64,000 nt of DNA, taken from NCBI GenBank assembly GCA_035048495.1, contig CM068544.1, positions 15,246,138-15,310,137 of the forward strand. Reading direction: 5' to 3'. The notes under the pieces were generated by a model. The model was given only the letters and a program-made list of their open reading frames with translations. It did not search any database and was not told the DNA's origin. Positions 46,501 through 58,196 of the stretch are shown in pieces (positions within the stretch are counted from its first letter, which is position 1; every line of letters starts with the position of its first letter). The stretch is from Euptelea pleiosperma. Taxonomy: Eukaryota > Streptophyta > Magnoliopsida > Ranunculales > Eupteleaceae. The translations under genes and the position numbers were made by a program.

Positions 46501-46690
46501 CTTCCATTTTTCTAAGTGGGAATCTCTGACTTTTACTGCATGGCATATGAGACTGTGGGAAATCAAAATCTCAGCTTAAGAATCTCCGAAATAGAAGTGA
46601 TTAGGGCACCCCTCTTTTGATAAATTCTGCATCTCTGCTAGTTGAAAGAAAGATTTGCCATCATCACCCCTATATCAATTGTTCTAGTTG
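46501..46690 (-). promoter_or_regulatory. Leader exon and core promoter of the PHL5-like gene
   Basis: On the minus strand a purine-rich leader ends at a strong donor (GGAAG|GTAAGT). A TATA-like GATATAGGGG lies at about 46676-46667, upstream of it. The last bases of the exon contain an ATG (46507), so the transcript probably has a short upstream reading frame, ATG GAA G|.. Beyond 46690 the promoter side contains plain AT-rich DNA and then the MULE foldback at 47027. Confidence 0.5.
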
Positions 46691-47026
46691 GCTCAACTTT
46701 CTTCTTTTAAAAGGGCAACTGTGTCTTTTTACAGTATGAGATGAGAATGAAAAAAACTCCATTATATTGTTCTACTAGTAATGGATGTTACTGTCAAGAA
46801 GTGGTTTACATCTCCGATGAGGACAAAAGAATAATCAGGTGTCTTTGTTGGGGCCCACACTGGTCAAAAAATAAAAAAAAAGTGCACAAGCTTTGTGTTA
46901 ATCCGTAAGCCATCGCCTTCCAGGATCCAACCGTTTGCAGCTGGAATGTTGGAGAAATGTCAATGAGGTACAGACAGAATGTAGACATAAGTTACCGGTA
47001 CACCGACCAATACCCCATTTTTCGTT

Positions 47027-47424
47027 GGGTCGGGCTCCGTTGACAGATCTAAAATGACAGGTATCTGTACAGTTTACAGGGACACAATATAAGCCACGTG
47101 GGACACTCTTACAGGACTGTGACCGTATGGATGTTTGTCCTATCCCATGGTGGACCTACAAACCAAAAACAGCCTGAGTAGTTATTTATAAGTGTTGGAT
47201 CTTTGTACCTCAAATACTGCTTAAATTCCCACAGTTGAGATCAGCCCATGAAAATAAGTCCAATCCAAAGCTTATAAATCACTAATCAGGCTGATTTTTG
47301 GTTTGTAGGTCCACCATGGGATAGGACAAACATCCATACGGTCAGAGTCCTGTAAGAGTATACCACGTGGCTTATATTGTGTCCCTGTACAAATCCCTGT
47401 CATTCTGTCAACGGAGCCCAACCC
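47027..47424. mobile_element. MULE-type foldback MITE with perfect 9-bp TSD
   Basis: Ends GGGTCGGGCTCCGTTGACAG and, inverted, GGGTTGGGCTCCGTTGACAG. Long inverted arms follow (gggacacaatataagccacgtgg, gaccgtatggatgtttgtcc, ggtggacctacaaaccaaaa and cagcctga on the left; the exact reverse on the right). TTTTTCGTT is duplicated on both sides (47018-47026, 47425-47433). Nine-base duplications with long inverted repeats are typical of Mutator-like elements. It is non-coding and 398 bp long. It lies upstream of the PHL5-like promoter and contains G-box-like cacgtgg in both arms. Confidence 0.92.
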
Positions 47425-47433
47425 TTTTTCGTT

Positions 47434-49157
47434 ATTTTCTGTTAAAAATCAGTCCAACCGGTGATTTTTAGCCATTGGATCGTTGTACCCACACCAAAAT
47501 AATGATCCAATCCCATGGTTGAAAATCAACCACCAAAAAGCCTAAAATGTGACAGATATAAAGCACTAATCATGCTAATGTTTGGTCCGTGTCCACTTAA
47601 AAATGGGCCCAACATCCGTACTATCAAATTATCAATGGTCTTTAAGAATGTTCCATGTGAGTAATTTTGTTTTCTAGGCGATTTTTTATCAGGCAGTTTG
47701 AGCCGCACACACGGATTTTTGGTGTCGGACTCTTTATACTAAATCGTATTATATATAAATTATTCTAGAACTATTTTTTTTTTTTTCTGTTTCCCATTTA
47801 TTTGACCGTATTTCAAAACTTATATTCGTACAATTCCCGTCCCGAATTTTTTCTGTAGGCCGAATTGGTAACTAGGAAGCAGAGACCAATGTAGCATGAA
47901 TGAGACCATTGTGATTTGTCACAGTGAACTAGGACCTTGGTATCCACCCTTGTTTCAAGTCCTTCATTTGGTGGGCCACCTCTTGGATGGACGATTGCCC
48001 AGATTCAATTTTGATCTGATTTGATGATTATAATCCTGATCAGTAGCCATATTCTTTCAACCATCCAATAGTTGGCCCCACCAAATCAGTTGTTTGGATC
48101 GATGAATTATTACTTTATAAGAGATTCAATAAACATAAATATTGGAAAAAATTTAGATGCAAACGTCTCTCGATGCATGCAGAGGACTATCGTGGCCCTA
48201 TATAGCTTATTTTTTTGGGCCCACTGACCATATAAATGTTGACCTCACACGGTGGTGGGCTATACACACTAAAAATCAACTTGATTGATTATTTTTAGCC
48301 GTTGGATTAAGAATCCAAAAAAATGTTTTAATCCAACGGCTACCATCAATACTTACGCGGCAGAGGGTAAGGCTAAGACGAGATATGAACAAGGATTCGA
48401 TAGTTACAAAATGTAGGACAAAGACAAGACTTTTTAAGTATCAAGGCAAAACATAGTGTCCATCTAATAAACAAAAGGCATTGTTTGGTTTCTCTGAATT
48501 GGACCCTACCACCAACGTGACCCTTGGGAGTATTGAAGGGCCGGGACCAAATTTAGTTTCTTCATCGTTTGACATTTCCTTGTGCTAGGGACAGTTGGTT
48601 CCTCTAAAGTCTCCATAACGTATTCGCTTGTCGTGTGTTCTACACATCATGCACATGTTCGTCAAATTATATTTTCAGGAAAATTTGTTTCATATAATAT
48701 TTTCAGGAAAATTTTCCCCTTTTCAAATTGGCTATCAAACAAGGGAAAATTATAGTTTCATGAGAAAATACGTTTTTTCCATGGGAAAATGGCAATCAAA
48801 CATGCCCTTATTTTCTCACATAATTGGAAAATGCATATTTCCTTGGGTTCAATTTCTTAGATGTAATTATTTTTTTGAAAACTAATATTGAATTAAAATA
48901 TAATTTTGTCAGCAAAATTTTCTGCGCAATCAAACACTCCCAAATAGTAAAATAATGGTATCAGTATATTGGTGTTACCGTATCAATGCTGCTATAACTA
49001 AGTATTTTTTTTTTTTTTTGGAACCATGATGGAAAGATTCGAAACCATTCGACTAATGAATCATGTTCTTTGAATGACCAGGGAAATATATGATGATTGA
49101 TTCATAAAATGCCCAGTGACTAAATGGTAGGCCATTTGATTGGTGTAATACGATCTA
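47434..49157. other. Non-coding region with repeat remnants
   Basis: Holds a half-foldback relative (ggcccactgaccatataaatgtt ... ccgttggattaag / aatccaacggct, about 48223-48350) and MITE-like gaaaattttcc / ggaaaattttcc segments with 'ggcaatcaaacatgccc' (48660-48960) that recall Tourist ends. No gene is supported. Confidence 0.45.
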
Positions 49158-49402
49158 TGTAAGCGGATGGTGTGAACACGTTGTATTGGCCCGACGACCT
49201 ATTAGTATACATAGTTATTTCACCTTTCCACAATATGTCGATCTTTTGGGGTAAATGGTTATTTAACATGGTATCATAGCCTTAAAGCTTGAGAAGTCGT
49301 GGGTTCAAGTCTCCACCGGAATCTATTCCTGCCGAGGGGGGGTGTTAGCAGATGATGTGTTTCCGTGCACGTGTTGTGTTGGCCCGACGACCCATTAGTA
49401 TT
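49158..49402 (+). mobile_element. TRIM (miniature LTR retrotransposon), 3' LTR truncated
   Basis: First LTR TGTAAGCGGATGG...GGTTATTTAACA (49158-49268, 111 bp). The primer-binding site tggtatcatagcc follows directly (49269-49281), matching initiator tRNA-Met with one mismatch. A 74-bp internal part ends in a polypurine run gaggggggg, and the second LTR TGTTAGCAGATGATG starts at 49343 and is cut at about 49402. LTRs of about 110 bp and no coding region define a TRIM. A solo LTR of the same family is at 35483-35601. Confidence 0.85.
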
Positions 49403-49907
49403 AACCAAATTAACCTAATTAGATGACAAAAACCATCTGATCTATATACTTTTTCTTCTTCTTTTTTCTAACCCATTTGCCATATTTTTCTAGAATGGGC
49501 AACCGGATCGAATGTTCACAATCATCTTATCAGAGTGATGAACATCTGATCGATTATGGTCCATCCGACAAGGACCTTGGATTTGCCTGATTTTCATTGT
49601 ATTTCGATCAGAGTGATAAAGATGTTTTGAAGAAGAATTTTAACATGTGATGTTTATCTAAAAGAATGGGACTATTTGGTAGCCAAATTGCAAGCCTTAC
49701 AATATTCCTTTTTGGAATCCCACTACAACAAACCCTAACTTTTTTAAATCGTGCACATCTGAAGCCCCCAAGTTGAGATACTTAGCACTAATGTATTGAT
49801 GGTGTCCAAATTCTTCTTGGCTTCTTGTCAATTCATGTTGCAACTACATGGCCCAACACTCTCTTGGTAGCGTGGTTAGAGCCTAGTAGAAGCTGGTCAG
49901 CAAAGTT
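49403..49907. other. Non-coding stretch
   Basis: No reading frame, terminal repeat or known element was recognised here. Confidence 0.3.
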
Positions 49908-50215
49908 GCTGACTGCCTATAATATGAGTAACGTGGCACATTCTTAGAGGATGCTGACTATATGAATGTTTGGCCAATCCCTAGGTGGACCTACAAACCA
50001 AAAATCAGCCTGTTTAATTAGTGATTTCAAACCTTTGGATCTTTGTACCCCAAATAATGGTCAATAATGTTCAAATTCCCATGGTTAAAACTAACCCATG
50101 AAAATGAATCCAATCCAACGCTTCTAAATCACTAATCACGTTGATTTTTGGTTTATAGCTCCACCTAGGGATTGGCCAAACATCCATACTGCCAGTGTCC
50201 TCTAACAATCATGAT
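49908..50215. mobile_element. Foldback MITE, 'GGATGTTTGGCC' family
   Basis: Left arm tatgagtaacgtggcac, atgctgactatatgaatgtttgg, ccctaggtggacctacaaac; right arm the inverse (gatttttggtttatagctcc, acctagggattggccaaacatc, actgccagtgtcctc). Same family and arrangement as 47027-47424, but with other outer ends. No duplication could be fixed. Confidence 0.65.
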
Positions 50216-51606
50216 AGTACCTCTGTTAGGTCTCCAAATTGGGTTGGTACATCTAGAACGGATATTGGAGTAGAAAGTTATGAATTTTCGAATGACCATA
50301 GGTAGTCCCTGCGATATTAGGACGAATTGACTTTGATGATTAATTCGACTTAATAAATTTATTAGACCTCATAAATGGAATTTTTGGGTCATTTTGATTT
50401 TTTTTTTTTTTTTCATGCCTAGACCATGGGCGAGGGTCGACCAAGGATTGTGGGCTGGTCGACCCATAGATAGCGGGTCGGGTCATGAGTTGCAGGTCGG
50501 GTCCTGGACTTTGGGACCGGGGTACGACATAGTGTCTGGTTACAATAGCAGCTAAATAAATCTAAAGAGAAATAAAGAAATAAAAGATAATGCAGCAAAT
50601 GTAATCAATTGAATTAATTAGATAGTACGTAGGAACTCATAGTCCAGTAGTAATATCCAATTCTAAAGCAGTAAGCAAATTGTAAAATAAATACCGTTGA
50701 AAGGACTTATCGGTTAAATGACAAAGAACTAATGTAAGCATTGTAGGCACTCTCCTAAAGCAGATTCGTGATAGTGACAGGTTCTGTAGATGGCTTCTCC
50801 CGAGATCGAACAGCTCAATCGAAGAAATGTAACATCCCAAGTCCTTCAATTTCAACAAACATTACAATAGTAGTACCTTCTCTTAACAAAAAAATGACTT
50901 CAAAATGAACAAAATTTAGAAGCAGAGTATGTTCACTCTCTATTTATGTGTCTGCAAAGAAGAGAATAACCCCTATATATAGACGTGAACGAAAATGAAT
51001 GTTTTAGCCTTAATCTTTGATATTAAAACTAAAGTAGCCATAAAATGGGAAGAAATATAAATAATAAATGGGCAAAAAATCAATGGTCACAAAATGTTTA
51101 AAGATTTAACAATCAAACGGTCAAAATTAATTGAAAACATTAAGGTCTCCTACAGTCAAATCAAAGTTAAAACACTCAAAGAAATAAAATGGGTTGGGCT
51201 TTCAAGAACCCACAACCTATAGCCCGCAATCTAACACAATTTAGATCTGTGCTTGCACGTGTTTGACTATTGTGTTGCATAGTTGTGTTTAATGGGCACA
51301 AAATTGAAAGGCCCAACTCTTTATGTCTGACCCGTAGTTAGCAAATCGTGAAGCGGCAAAAATTCACCCATTGAAAAATGCGAGTTTAAAACGATCTAGG
51401 TTCAAAACAATGGAGTCAAAAAAGAGGTCAAAAAGACGAGAACGTCAAAAGATCGATAAGCGAGGACTTCGTGTTTAGAACTTTTTAGTCTAAAACTACG
51501 TACCAAAATAACGTATACATATATGCCCATAGTATATATAAATGGAGTTCAGTCTTCAATTTTTGAACCCCTCTTCTTTTACAATAGTAGTCGAAAACAT
51601 AAGAGG
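50216..51606. other. Non-coding, possibly an LTR on the minus strand
   Basis: A TATA-like ctatatatagacg (about 50971-50984) and poly-T at 50400-50414 are the only marks. The 'gggtcggg' phrases near 50455-50520 repeat a few times. TG...CA ends and a duplication could not be set. Confidence 0.3.
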
Positions 51607-51614
51607 GGGCTGAT

Positions 51615-51796
51615 TAGGGCTGCAACTTGGGCGGGCTCAACCCGACTAACCTAACCTACCCGATAGGGTTGGGCTTGGGTTGAGAAATCTAGGCCCGACC
51701 TCGGGTTAGGGTTGGGTTAGGGTTCACAGCCTTGAAGGTAGGATCGGGTAAGGGTTGACCTCCAGCCCGACCCAACCGGCCCGAGTTGCAGCCCTA
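51615..51796. mobile_element. hAT-type MITE, 182 bp, with near-perfect 8-bp TSD
   Basis: Inverted ends TAGGGCTGCAACTTGGGC and, on the right, GCCCGAGTTGCAGCCCTA. Flanks gggctgat (51607-51614) and aggctgat (51797-51804) agree at 7 of 8 bases, the duplication length of hAT elements. The interior is rich in gggttggg/cccgaccc phrases, a style widespread in plants. Confidence 0.78.
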
Positions 51797-51804
51797 AGGC
51801 TGAT

Positions 51805-52577
51805 GTCTCTCTCTCTCTGGTCGGGATAAGGATAGTAGTTAATGTCTAGGTTAGACAAGTTTCATGTAATGATAATAGTTGATCGGACTAGGTGGGCTGG
51901 GCTCAGTTAAGGTCTTCTTAGAAGGTTTGCTTGTTGGGCAATACAGAGACCTTGCTTTATGTTGGATTCGACTTTAAGGAGGCTCGAACTCAGGTCCAAG
52001 GGTGGTCTTACTGGAGGATTTGATATCTTGAAATAAGAATCATGATTGATACGTGTATGGTAGTGAGGAAGAACATCTTTTGTCACTCAACAAATAATTA
52101 AGTAATAGCCAAATTTGTTTCTTCTTGATACATTACATTGTGTATAAAAAAATTTATTTGGTAAAAATTTGTGTCTATTTTTAAACACGAATTTTTTACT
52201 TTTTTAAGAAATGTTTAATATGGCCATATAAAAAGAATCAGAAAAATCATTATTAAACGAATAAAACGCACATTATGCACGTTTAATACACGAATTTTGT
52301 ATTTTTTTTAAATAAAAATGTATTAAACAATCGTATAAAATGAAAAAAATTTGGTAAAATTCAGGCTTTTTAGGCTAAACGACTGGATTTTCATATCCTA
52401 AAACCGAATTAAACTCGAACTTTTCCCGTTTTGCCGTATGGTGAAAATTGCTATGGACATAGTAAGAATAGTATTTATACCACGTCTTACTAAGCCATGC
52501 GTAGACCCTCCTTGATCGCCGAAATTTCTGCTAGAAGATTCATTGCTTGGCGGCCCAATATTGCTCATGCATGCTCT
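51805..52577. other. Non-coding stretch
   Basis: AT-rich DNA. A piece with cgaattttttactttttt... and tttaatacacgaattttgta looks like a local duplication (about 52190-52290), but no element or gene could be named. Confidence 0.3.
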
Positions 52578-52832
52578 TTGGGCCTTGCTTGGTTCAATGC
52601 AAATCGGATGCAATGCACTCACTTGCTACGGTTTTGGAATTACAAGTGATTGGTTGGGGGGGTGTGAAAATGAGCCAGCGTGGAAGTGGTTGCCAAGCCC
52701 TTGCAAACTCTTAAGAAAATGAATGCAATCATGTGCAAGCCAAAAACTGTGGCAAATGACTGCAATGCAACTCACTGCATTTTCACCGGAGTGCAAATTG
52801 CATCCCAGTGCAGCGAACCAAGCAGGGCCCTG
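52578..52832. mobile_element. MITE with GGGCCYTGCTTGGTT inverted ends (hAT-like)
   Basis: Left gggccttgcttggttcaatgca, right inverse gggccctgcttggttcgctgca. The interior repeats tgcaa/ttgca motifs. About 255 bp, no coding potential. The style fits hAT MITEs, but no 8-bp duplication was found. Confidence 0.6.
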
Positions 52833-52999
52833 ATCAGTTGTCACCTGGAATATTGTTGAATTATGGAATTGGAATTGTAAGATATAGACATCTAGAATTC
52901 CATACCATCAGAAATGCTCTGAGAGATGGCGTGCTCTGTTCGAAAGGTGATATTTGAAAAATACCTTATTACGAGTAGGGGTAGTACATGCCTTGCACG

Positions 53000-53335
53000 C
53001 GAGTGATAATCGACGTCCCTCATCAACTTTGATGACCGACCACAGTATGAGCCACGTGGCACACTCTTCGAGACCACTTACCAAATGGATGTTTGGCACA
53101 TCCCTAGGCAGATTTACATAAAAAATAATTCAGCGTACCTAAATAGTAATTTATATCCGTTGTATTATAGTCTTTTCCAAGGTTTATTTTTAATCTTGGG
53201 TTTAGAGCATTATTTGGGGTACTCGGATCCAAATTAAAGGTTAGAAATCACTAGGCAGATTGATTTTTGGTATGTAGGTCTACCTAGGGATGGGCTAAAC
53301 ATTCATATGGTCAGTAGTCTCACAGTATTGTCCAT
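53000..53335. mobile_element. Foldback MITE, 'GGATGTTTGGC' family
   Basis: Left arm gagccacgtggcacactc, aatggatgtttggcacatcc, ctaggcagatttacat; right arm tttttggtatgtaggtc, acctagggatgggctaaaca, atatggtcagtag. The outer ends ccctcatcaactttgatga... and ...ccatcatcatc are only loosely inverse. Ends are approximate. Confidence 0.55.
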
Positions 53336-53517
53336 CATCATCATTCTGCTCTTTAAAAAGTGCGTAGGTGAGCATCGTGTGAAGGGCGTGCCCCATTTCC
53401 AGTTCATTCCTTCAACGACTTAATACCAAGGCCTCCCTGATCAACATCATATGACCAGTTGATCATATGAGCTTTACAAGAGCTCTACGAGTGACGTGGG
53501 CATGGGCCACCTACTAG

Positions 53518-53834
53518 TCTATATAACAAAATAGGGAAGTTGTCTTATCTCTTATCTTATCCTGCTTCGTAAGATAAAGAGTAGTTGAGATCAAATCCAT
53601 CCATCTAGTGTGGATGGTTAGATTTCAGCCACTCAATCCCCCTCATTTGATCTCGTGCGTAACAGATTGAAAAATTGAATTTTGAATTTAGAGACATTAT
53701 TGTTTTCGTTATTTTTTCATTTTACTCATGTGCGTTACGGTAACACCCCCAGTCCAACTGTTTGAGTGCCGAAGGCACCCAATTTTTGCAAACGATTTAG
53801 TCGGAGAGTGCCGTGGGCACGGGCCATTTACTAG
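53518..53834 (+). mobile_element. Small non-autonomous Helitron directly after another Helitron end
   Basis: Starts TCTATATAACAAAATAGG and ends with a GC-rich hairpin (gtgccgtgggcac) about 10 bp before CTAG, followed by T: the TC...hairpin...CTRR structure of Helitrons. Immediately upstream, 53494-53517 reads gacgtgggcatgggcc...CTAG, the same type of 3' end. So two related 3' ends stand in tandem, 317 bp apart. No helicase is encoded. Confidence 0.62.
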
Positions 53835-53835
53835 T

Positions 53836-54457
53836 ATCAATACAAATGCGCTCTGAGAGGAGAAACTAGCTTATGCAGCAATGGCTTCATACAATTGCCA
53901 ATTATCTTTCTGATAATATAAAGGGAATTTTTGACACATCCCCTCATGTTATATTTGAAATTTGACATACCCACATTTTGACTAACAACCATATTGACTA
54001 ACAACCATGGACGATCATGGGCTTGTGACATGGCCCAGCCATGACCTTAAAAGGCGAGAGCTTCATGTCACCTTGGACAGAGGCATCGCTAAATTAATCT
54101 CCTCCCAATCAAACGCTTGGCATCTGGAGAAAGTAGATAATAAAACATCAAAAACACATTCAAGGTGCGAAAGCTGAGAACACAAAATCACAAAAATGTT
54201 TACAGGCAAGGAAGATACGTTTGGACCAGCTTTGAGTTATTGGTTGCATAAACCTAAAAAAAACAAATTAGGAGTTCTCAGATCTTCAAATATACCTTAT
54301 TCAATAAGAATTCAAACCCTATGTGATAATAAAGAACAACAGCTAATGAGAATAGCCGGTGGAGATAACTAACAACAATTCTGTCAAATACCATTGATTC
54401 GACTAAACACCATCATTAAAACCCAAAAATTAGGGTCGTGATGTAACAAGGTATGGC
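53836..54457. other. Non-coding stretch
   Basis: No frame or repeat structure could be supported. Confidence 0.3.
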
Positions 54458-54765
54458 GTTAGGTCGAATGATTTGTTACTCACCGTTGTCTTCTAGGCCC
54501 ATTGACTGAATGGATGTTTAGCCCACCCCCTGGTATACATTCATACCAAAAATTAGCTTGTTTGATGATTTTTAGCCATTGGTTTATAAATTAAAAAAAT
54601 GGTTGAATCCAGCTGGAATCATGCCTTAAAAAGTACTAAAATCTAATGGCTAGAGATTACCAATTAGGGAATTTTTGGTGTATATATCCACCAAGGAGTG
54701 GGCTAAACATCCTTACTGTCAGCGGGCCCAGAGGACAGTTGTGAGTGACAAAAATCATGCTAAAT
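54458..54765. mobile_element. Foldback MITE, 'GGATGTTTAGCCCACC' subfamily
   Basis: Left aatgatttgttactcacc...ctaggcccattgactgaatgg, atgtttagcccacccc; right inverse gagtgggctaaacatcc, tactgtcagcgggccc, gtgagtgacaaaaatcat. The unit at 13338-13575 is its closest relative in the window (both have gtgtatatccaccaagg and gagtRacaaaaatcatgc). No 9-bp duplication was recognised. Confidence 0.65.
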
Positions 54766-57487
54766 GACGAAAAAGCGTCAGGTCTACCTAGTTATATCTT
54801 TTCCCTATTAAATAAGGTATTGCATAACCTAATTGGTCAAAAATGTTGATCCAATCTTGGGTTAGACACTTTCGGGATAAGGATGATGAAAGGGAGGTTA
54901 AGATAGTTGGGTAGTTGAGCGAAGATGAAAAACCGTTAAACAAGTTAAATAATCTCACCTCCAATTAAAACCCAAAAGGACTTACAAGATGGTTTTTTGA
55001 TATCTATCAAGACTAGAAGCCTTGGAGTAATTCCAACCGAGCTCTATATCTTCAAATTTGATGATGCTTTTGCAAAATCCAACTCCAAACGAGCTATATA
55101 TCTAACACCAAATTTGAAGTTGGGCACTATATCTCTATTCTTGGTATCAGATATAGAGACTCTCTATTCTTGACTTCAAATATAGAGATCTACTTTTTTT
55201 CTTTTGTTAATTTCCATTTGTATCATTTTTTTGTCATTTTTAAAAAAATAGATACCTTTTGTGTCCTTTTGAAAAGTATCTACTTTTTACCAACAAATGT
55301 TAAATGCATTTTTGTTTTCTTTTAAAAACTTTGATATTTTCCTTTTATGTCATTTTCTGAAGAAGATGGTTGTTTGAAGACAAGTCTGGTTGGACTTCAA
55401 CACTTTTTGAAAGACATCTTTATCTTTAAATTTGAAGAAGATGATTTTTCAAAGCTTATATTTGAAGACGTTAGTGGGAGATGCTCTTAGTGGGATGAAT
55501 GCTCTAAAGCATTTTTAGAATTTTATCCATCGTGACAATATTTAGGATAATATTATTGTTAGGCTCTGAGGTACGAGTAGAAAGTGATTGGAGAAAAGAT
55601 AGATGTAGGGTATGAAGGATTGTTGGAGAAGAGCGTCGAAAAATGATTGATAGTATGAATAGATATGTCATCAAGAGATTGGATCCTTGACCTAGAAGGC
55701 AGTTTTAACATTGTGATACAATTTATACACCTCCGAATCATAGTAATTGGTGTGAAAAAATTTACCAACCTTTTGACATATTATATTACAAAGCTCTAGA
55801 TCAGGGACAAAAATGTGGCTGACGTGGATACTAAAGACATAAATAGGGGAGATCTAAAAGGGCGAACGCAAAGCAAGAGAGAGAGAAATCAGGGCTCCTT
55901 TCCAAAATGAAACAAGAAACAAAAAGGGGAAACACTATTGCCTTCCTCCTTCGTCTAGATGAAGCTATATGTCATCTTCTTCCTTTGTCCGACTAGTAAT
56001 AGCTATAGATTGTCTTCTTCCTTCATCCGACGAGTAAAATCAGAATCTTCTTCATCAATTTTGTAAGGTTTAGTTTTTAGTTTTGGCTAATCCCTTATGA
56101 AAAAACCGAATTGTTGTAAACCTTTTTAGTGTGAGGTGACTATTTAGAAGGTCAAAGTGTGTTACACTTGCATCACTCAGAGAAAGCCTAAAGACAGGGA
56201 AGACTACTAGAAGAATAGGAAGATCAAGGAGAAGAATTGAATATTCAACCATGATCACACTATAAGAAAGGTAAGAGACTTAGAGACTTTTGGTTAGATT
56301 GATAAACATCATTTAAATCATCTCTAAGCTATTTAGTTTTAGCACGAAATCAATTGATCGTGAAATTAGAAGTTTCTGAGCATATATTGGTTTAGCTGGT
56401 CGATCGGATTTGGCCCAATTGATTGGACACTAGAAAGTGTGAAAACAATGTTTGTCTACCAATTGATTGGAGGTCTTAGTAACTAAATTGATCGATCGAA
56501 CAATCAGCCCGATCGATCGAACCATGCAAGGAAAGTTTTGAAAAAACCATTTTTCTTACTAAATTAACTATCGCTCATGGTAGAACTCTTAGGGCTTGTG
56601 AGTATTATAAATATAACATTTAGGTTCGAAGACCTAAACAACACTAAGGACCTTAAGCACTTCAAGAACCCTAAGTCTTTAATTCCAAGAGAAACATTGA
56701 AACCCCTAGTTTTTCCCCTGTTTACTCTCTTGGCCGATCTTGAGCTTGATGATCTGTTGATCAATGTTTATCTTCCAAGCTCAATCGTGGTTTATTTTCA
56801 AAAACAATGATACAAACATGTTCTTAGAAATCACATGTGTTTGTGCTCAACAGTCTTGAGTGTGATTCGAGGTTGGATCGAGTCGATACATTTCAAGGTT
56901 GGATTCAATCGTTATAGTTCGATATTGGATTGGATTGTTGAAAGAAGGTCACGGATAGACTAATCGAAAGGTAGGTTTGAGGATGGACCAGACTGAATCG
57001 TGAAGAACGTGATCTAGCAAGGGTGGTAGACGAGAAGTGCGAATAGCATCGGCAATGGGCTTGAATGATGAATTCAAGTTGAGGGTTGTGTTGAACGGTG
57101 TGCAGTCTTTCATCGTTAACTTTGCATAGTGGTATGTTTCACATCTGGACGAGGTCCCGTAGTTTTTCTTGAAAATGTTTCCACATAAAAATGTCATGTG
57201 TTGTGTGATGGGTTTATATTACGCACTATTAGTATGTTTAACTATCAATCATATTAGGGTTGCTCACATGCGATTTAGAATCCCTAACCTAGACCAGTAA
57301 TTGAGTAGGTTGAATATTACTAGTTAATTTTTAAAAACCTATTCACCCCCCCTTTAGGTATCTAGACCAGATTGGAATCAAACTTTCAGGTTTGTTCTCT
57401 ATTTCTCTCTTCAAATCTGCATCTTTTTCAATCTTTCATGGGTTTTCTCTCCTATAGATAATTACCTAATTAATTGTAGATCTATCC
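54766..57487. other. Non-coding, with a SIRE-like copia LTR/leader signature
   Basis: TATA-like tattataaatat (about 56603) and, at 57329-57356, aaaacctattcacccccccttt, the motif found at the LTR-leader junction of SIRE-type copia elements (compare 27740-27780 and 28797-28840 in inverse). Phrases with gatcgatcgaacc near 56490-56525 also recall those LTRs. No open coding frame. The 3' part may be the leader of the gene at 57488. Confidence 0.35.
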
Positions 57488-58196
57488 ATGTCTGGATCAG
57501 CTTTCTTATCTACAACTCGATCGATCTCACTCATAAACCAAAACCCATCTCTGGGTTCATCCTCTCTTTACACACAACTAGGATTTTTGCGATACACTCA
57601 AAATATGAGTTCAAATCAAGAAAATGGCACATATCTGGTGCGTCTCCATTTTCTTCTATTCAATTCTTCGATATTCAATCTCTCCTTTGTTCCATGTTTC
57701 AGTTCATGTGTACATGCTTTTGAACGATTTTAGTGGTTAAGAGACTCGGAATAGAAACCTTGTTTTAAAGGATTATATGATCTAGGTTGACTTTGAAAAG
57801 CTTGTAATTTCATTTACACCTTCAAATGAATTATTTCTTGCATCGAGATGTGCTTTTTCATTTATTTTTTATTTTTATTTTTCAATTTTAATGTTCTGAT
57901 TTTTGGGTTTATGCCTCATTAACTGTGGCCCACTAACTGAATGGTCCAAATTGATGAGTAGGTAAGCAATACATATTGGATTGGCAGTAAGGTCAATTGA
58001 GTATGATGGATCTTTGGTCCCAATATAATATTCCTAAACTATGTTGAACTTCGTTATTTTGTTCCTAGTTTTGTCATTGTGATTTATACTCACCGGCATT
58101 TTAGTTAACTTGCCTGATTGCCAATATCGTTCATGATGGAAAGCCCAGTGGAGGATTTTACAGAGTATTTGTACATCGAAAATCAGAAGAATTATG
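57488..58196 (+). CDS. Possible 5' exons of an unidentified host gene (transit-peptide-like start)
   Basis: The ATG at 57488 (tctatccATGtctgg) opens 50 codons: MSGSAFLSTTRSISLINQNP...then SSLYTQLGFLRYTQNMSSNQ, ending at a possible donor CTG|GTGCGT (57637, phase 0). The Ser/Arg-rich, acid-poor start followed by a second ATG looks like an organelle transit peptide. A second possible exon, 58105-58196, is open in the matching phase (…IVHDGKPSGGFYRVFVHRK then SEEL) between ttttAG and TATG|GTAAAT. I do not recognise the protein. Later exons would have to lie beyond the gypsy element, off the right edge. Both exons could be chance frames. Confidence 0.33.

Noticed and set aside
49296..49318. Possible tRNA T-arm (gtgggttcaagtctcc)
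   Set aside because: No acceptor stem or anticodon arm surrounds it. It lies in the TRIM internal region next to the primer-binding site.
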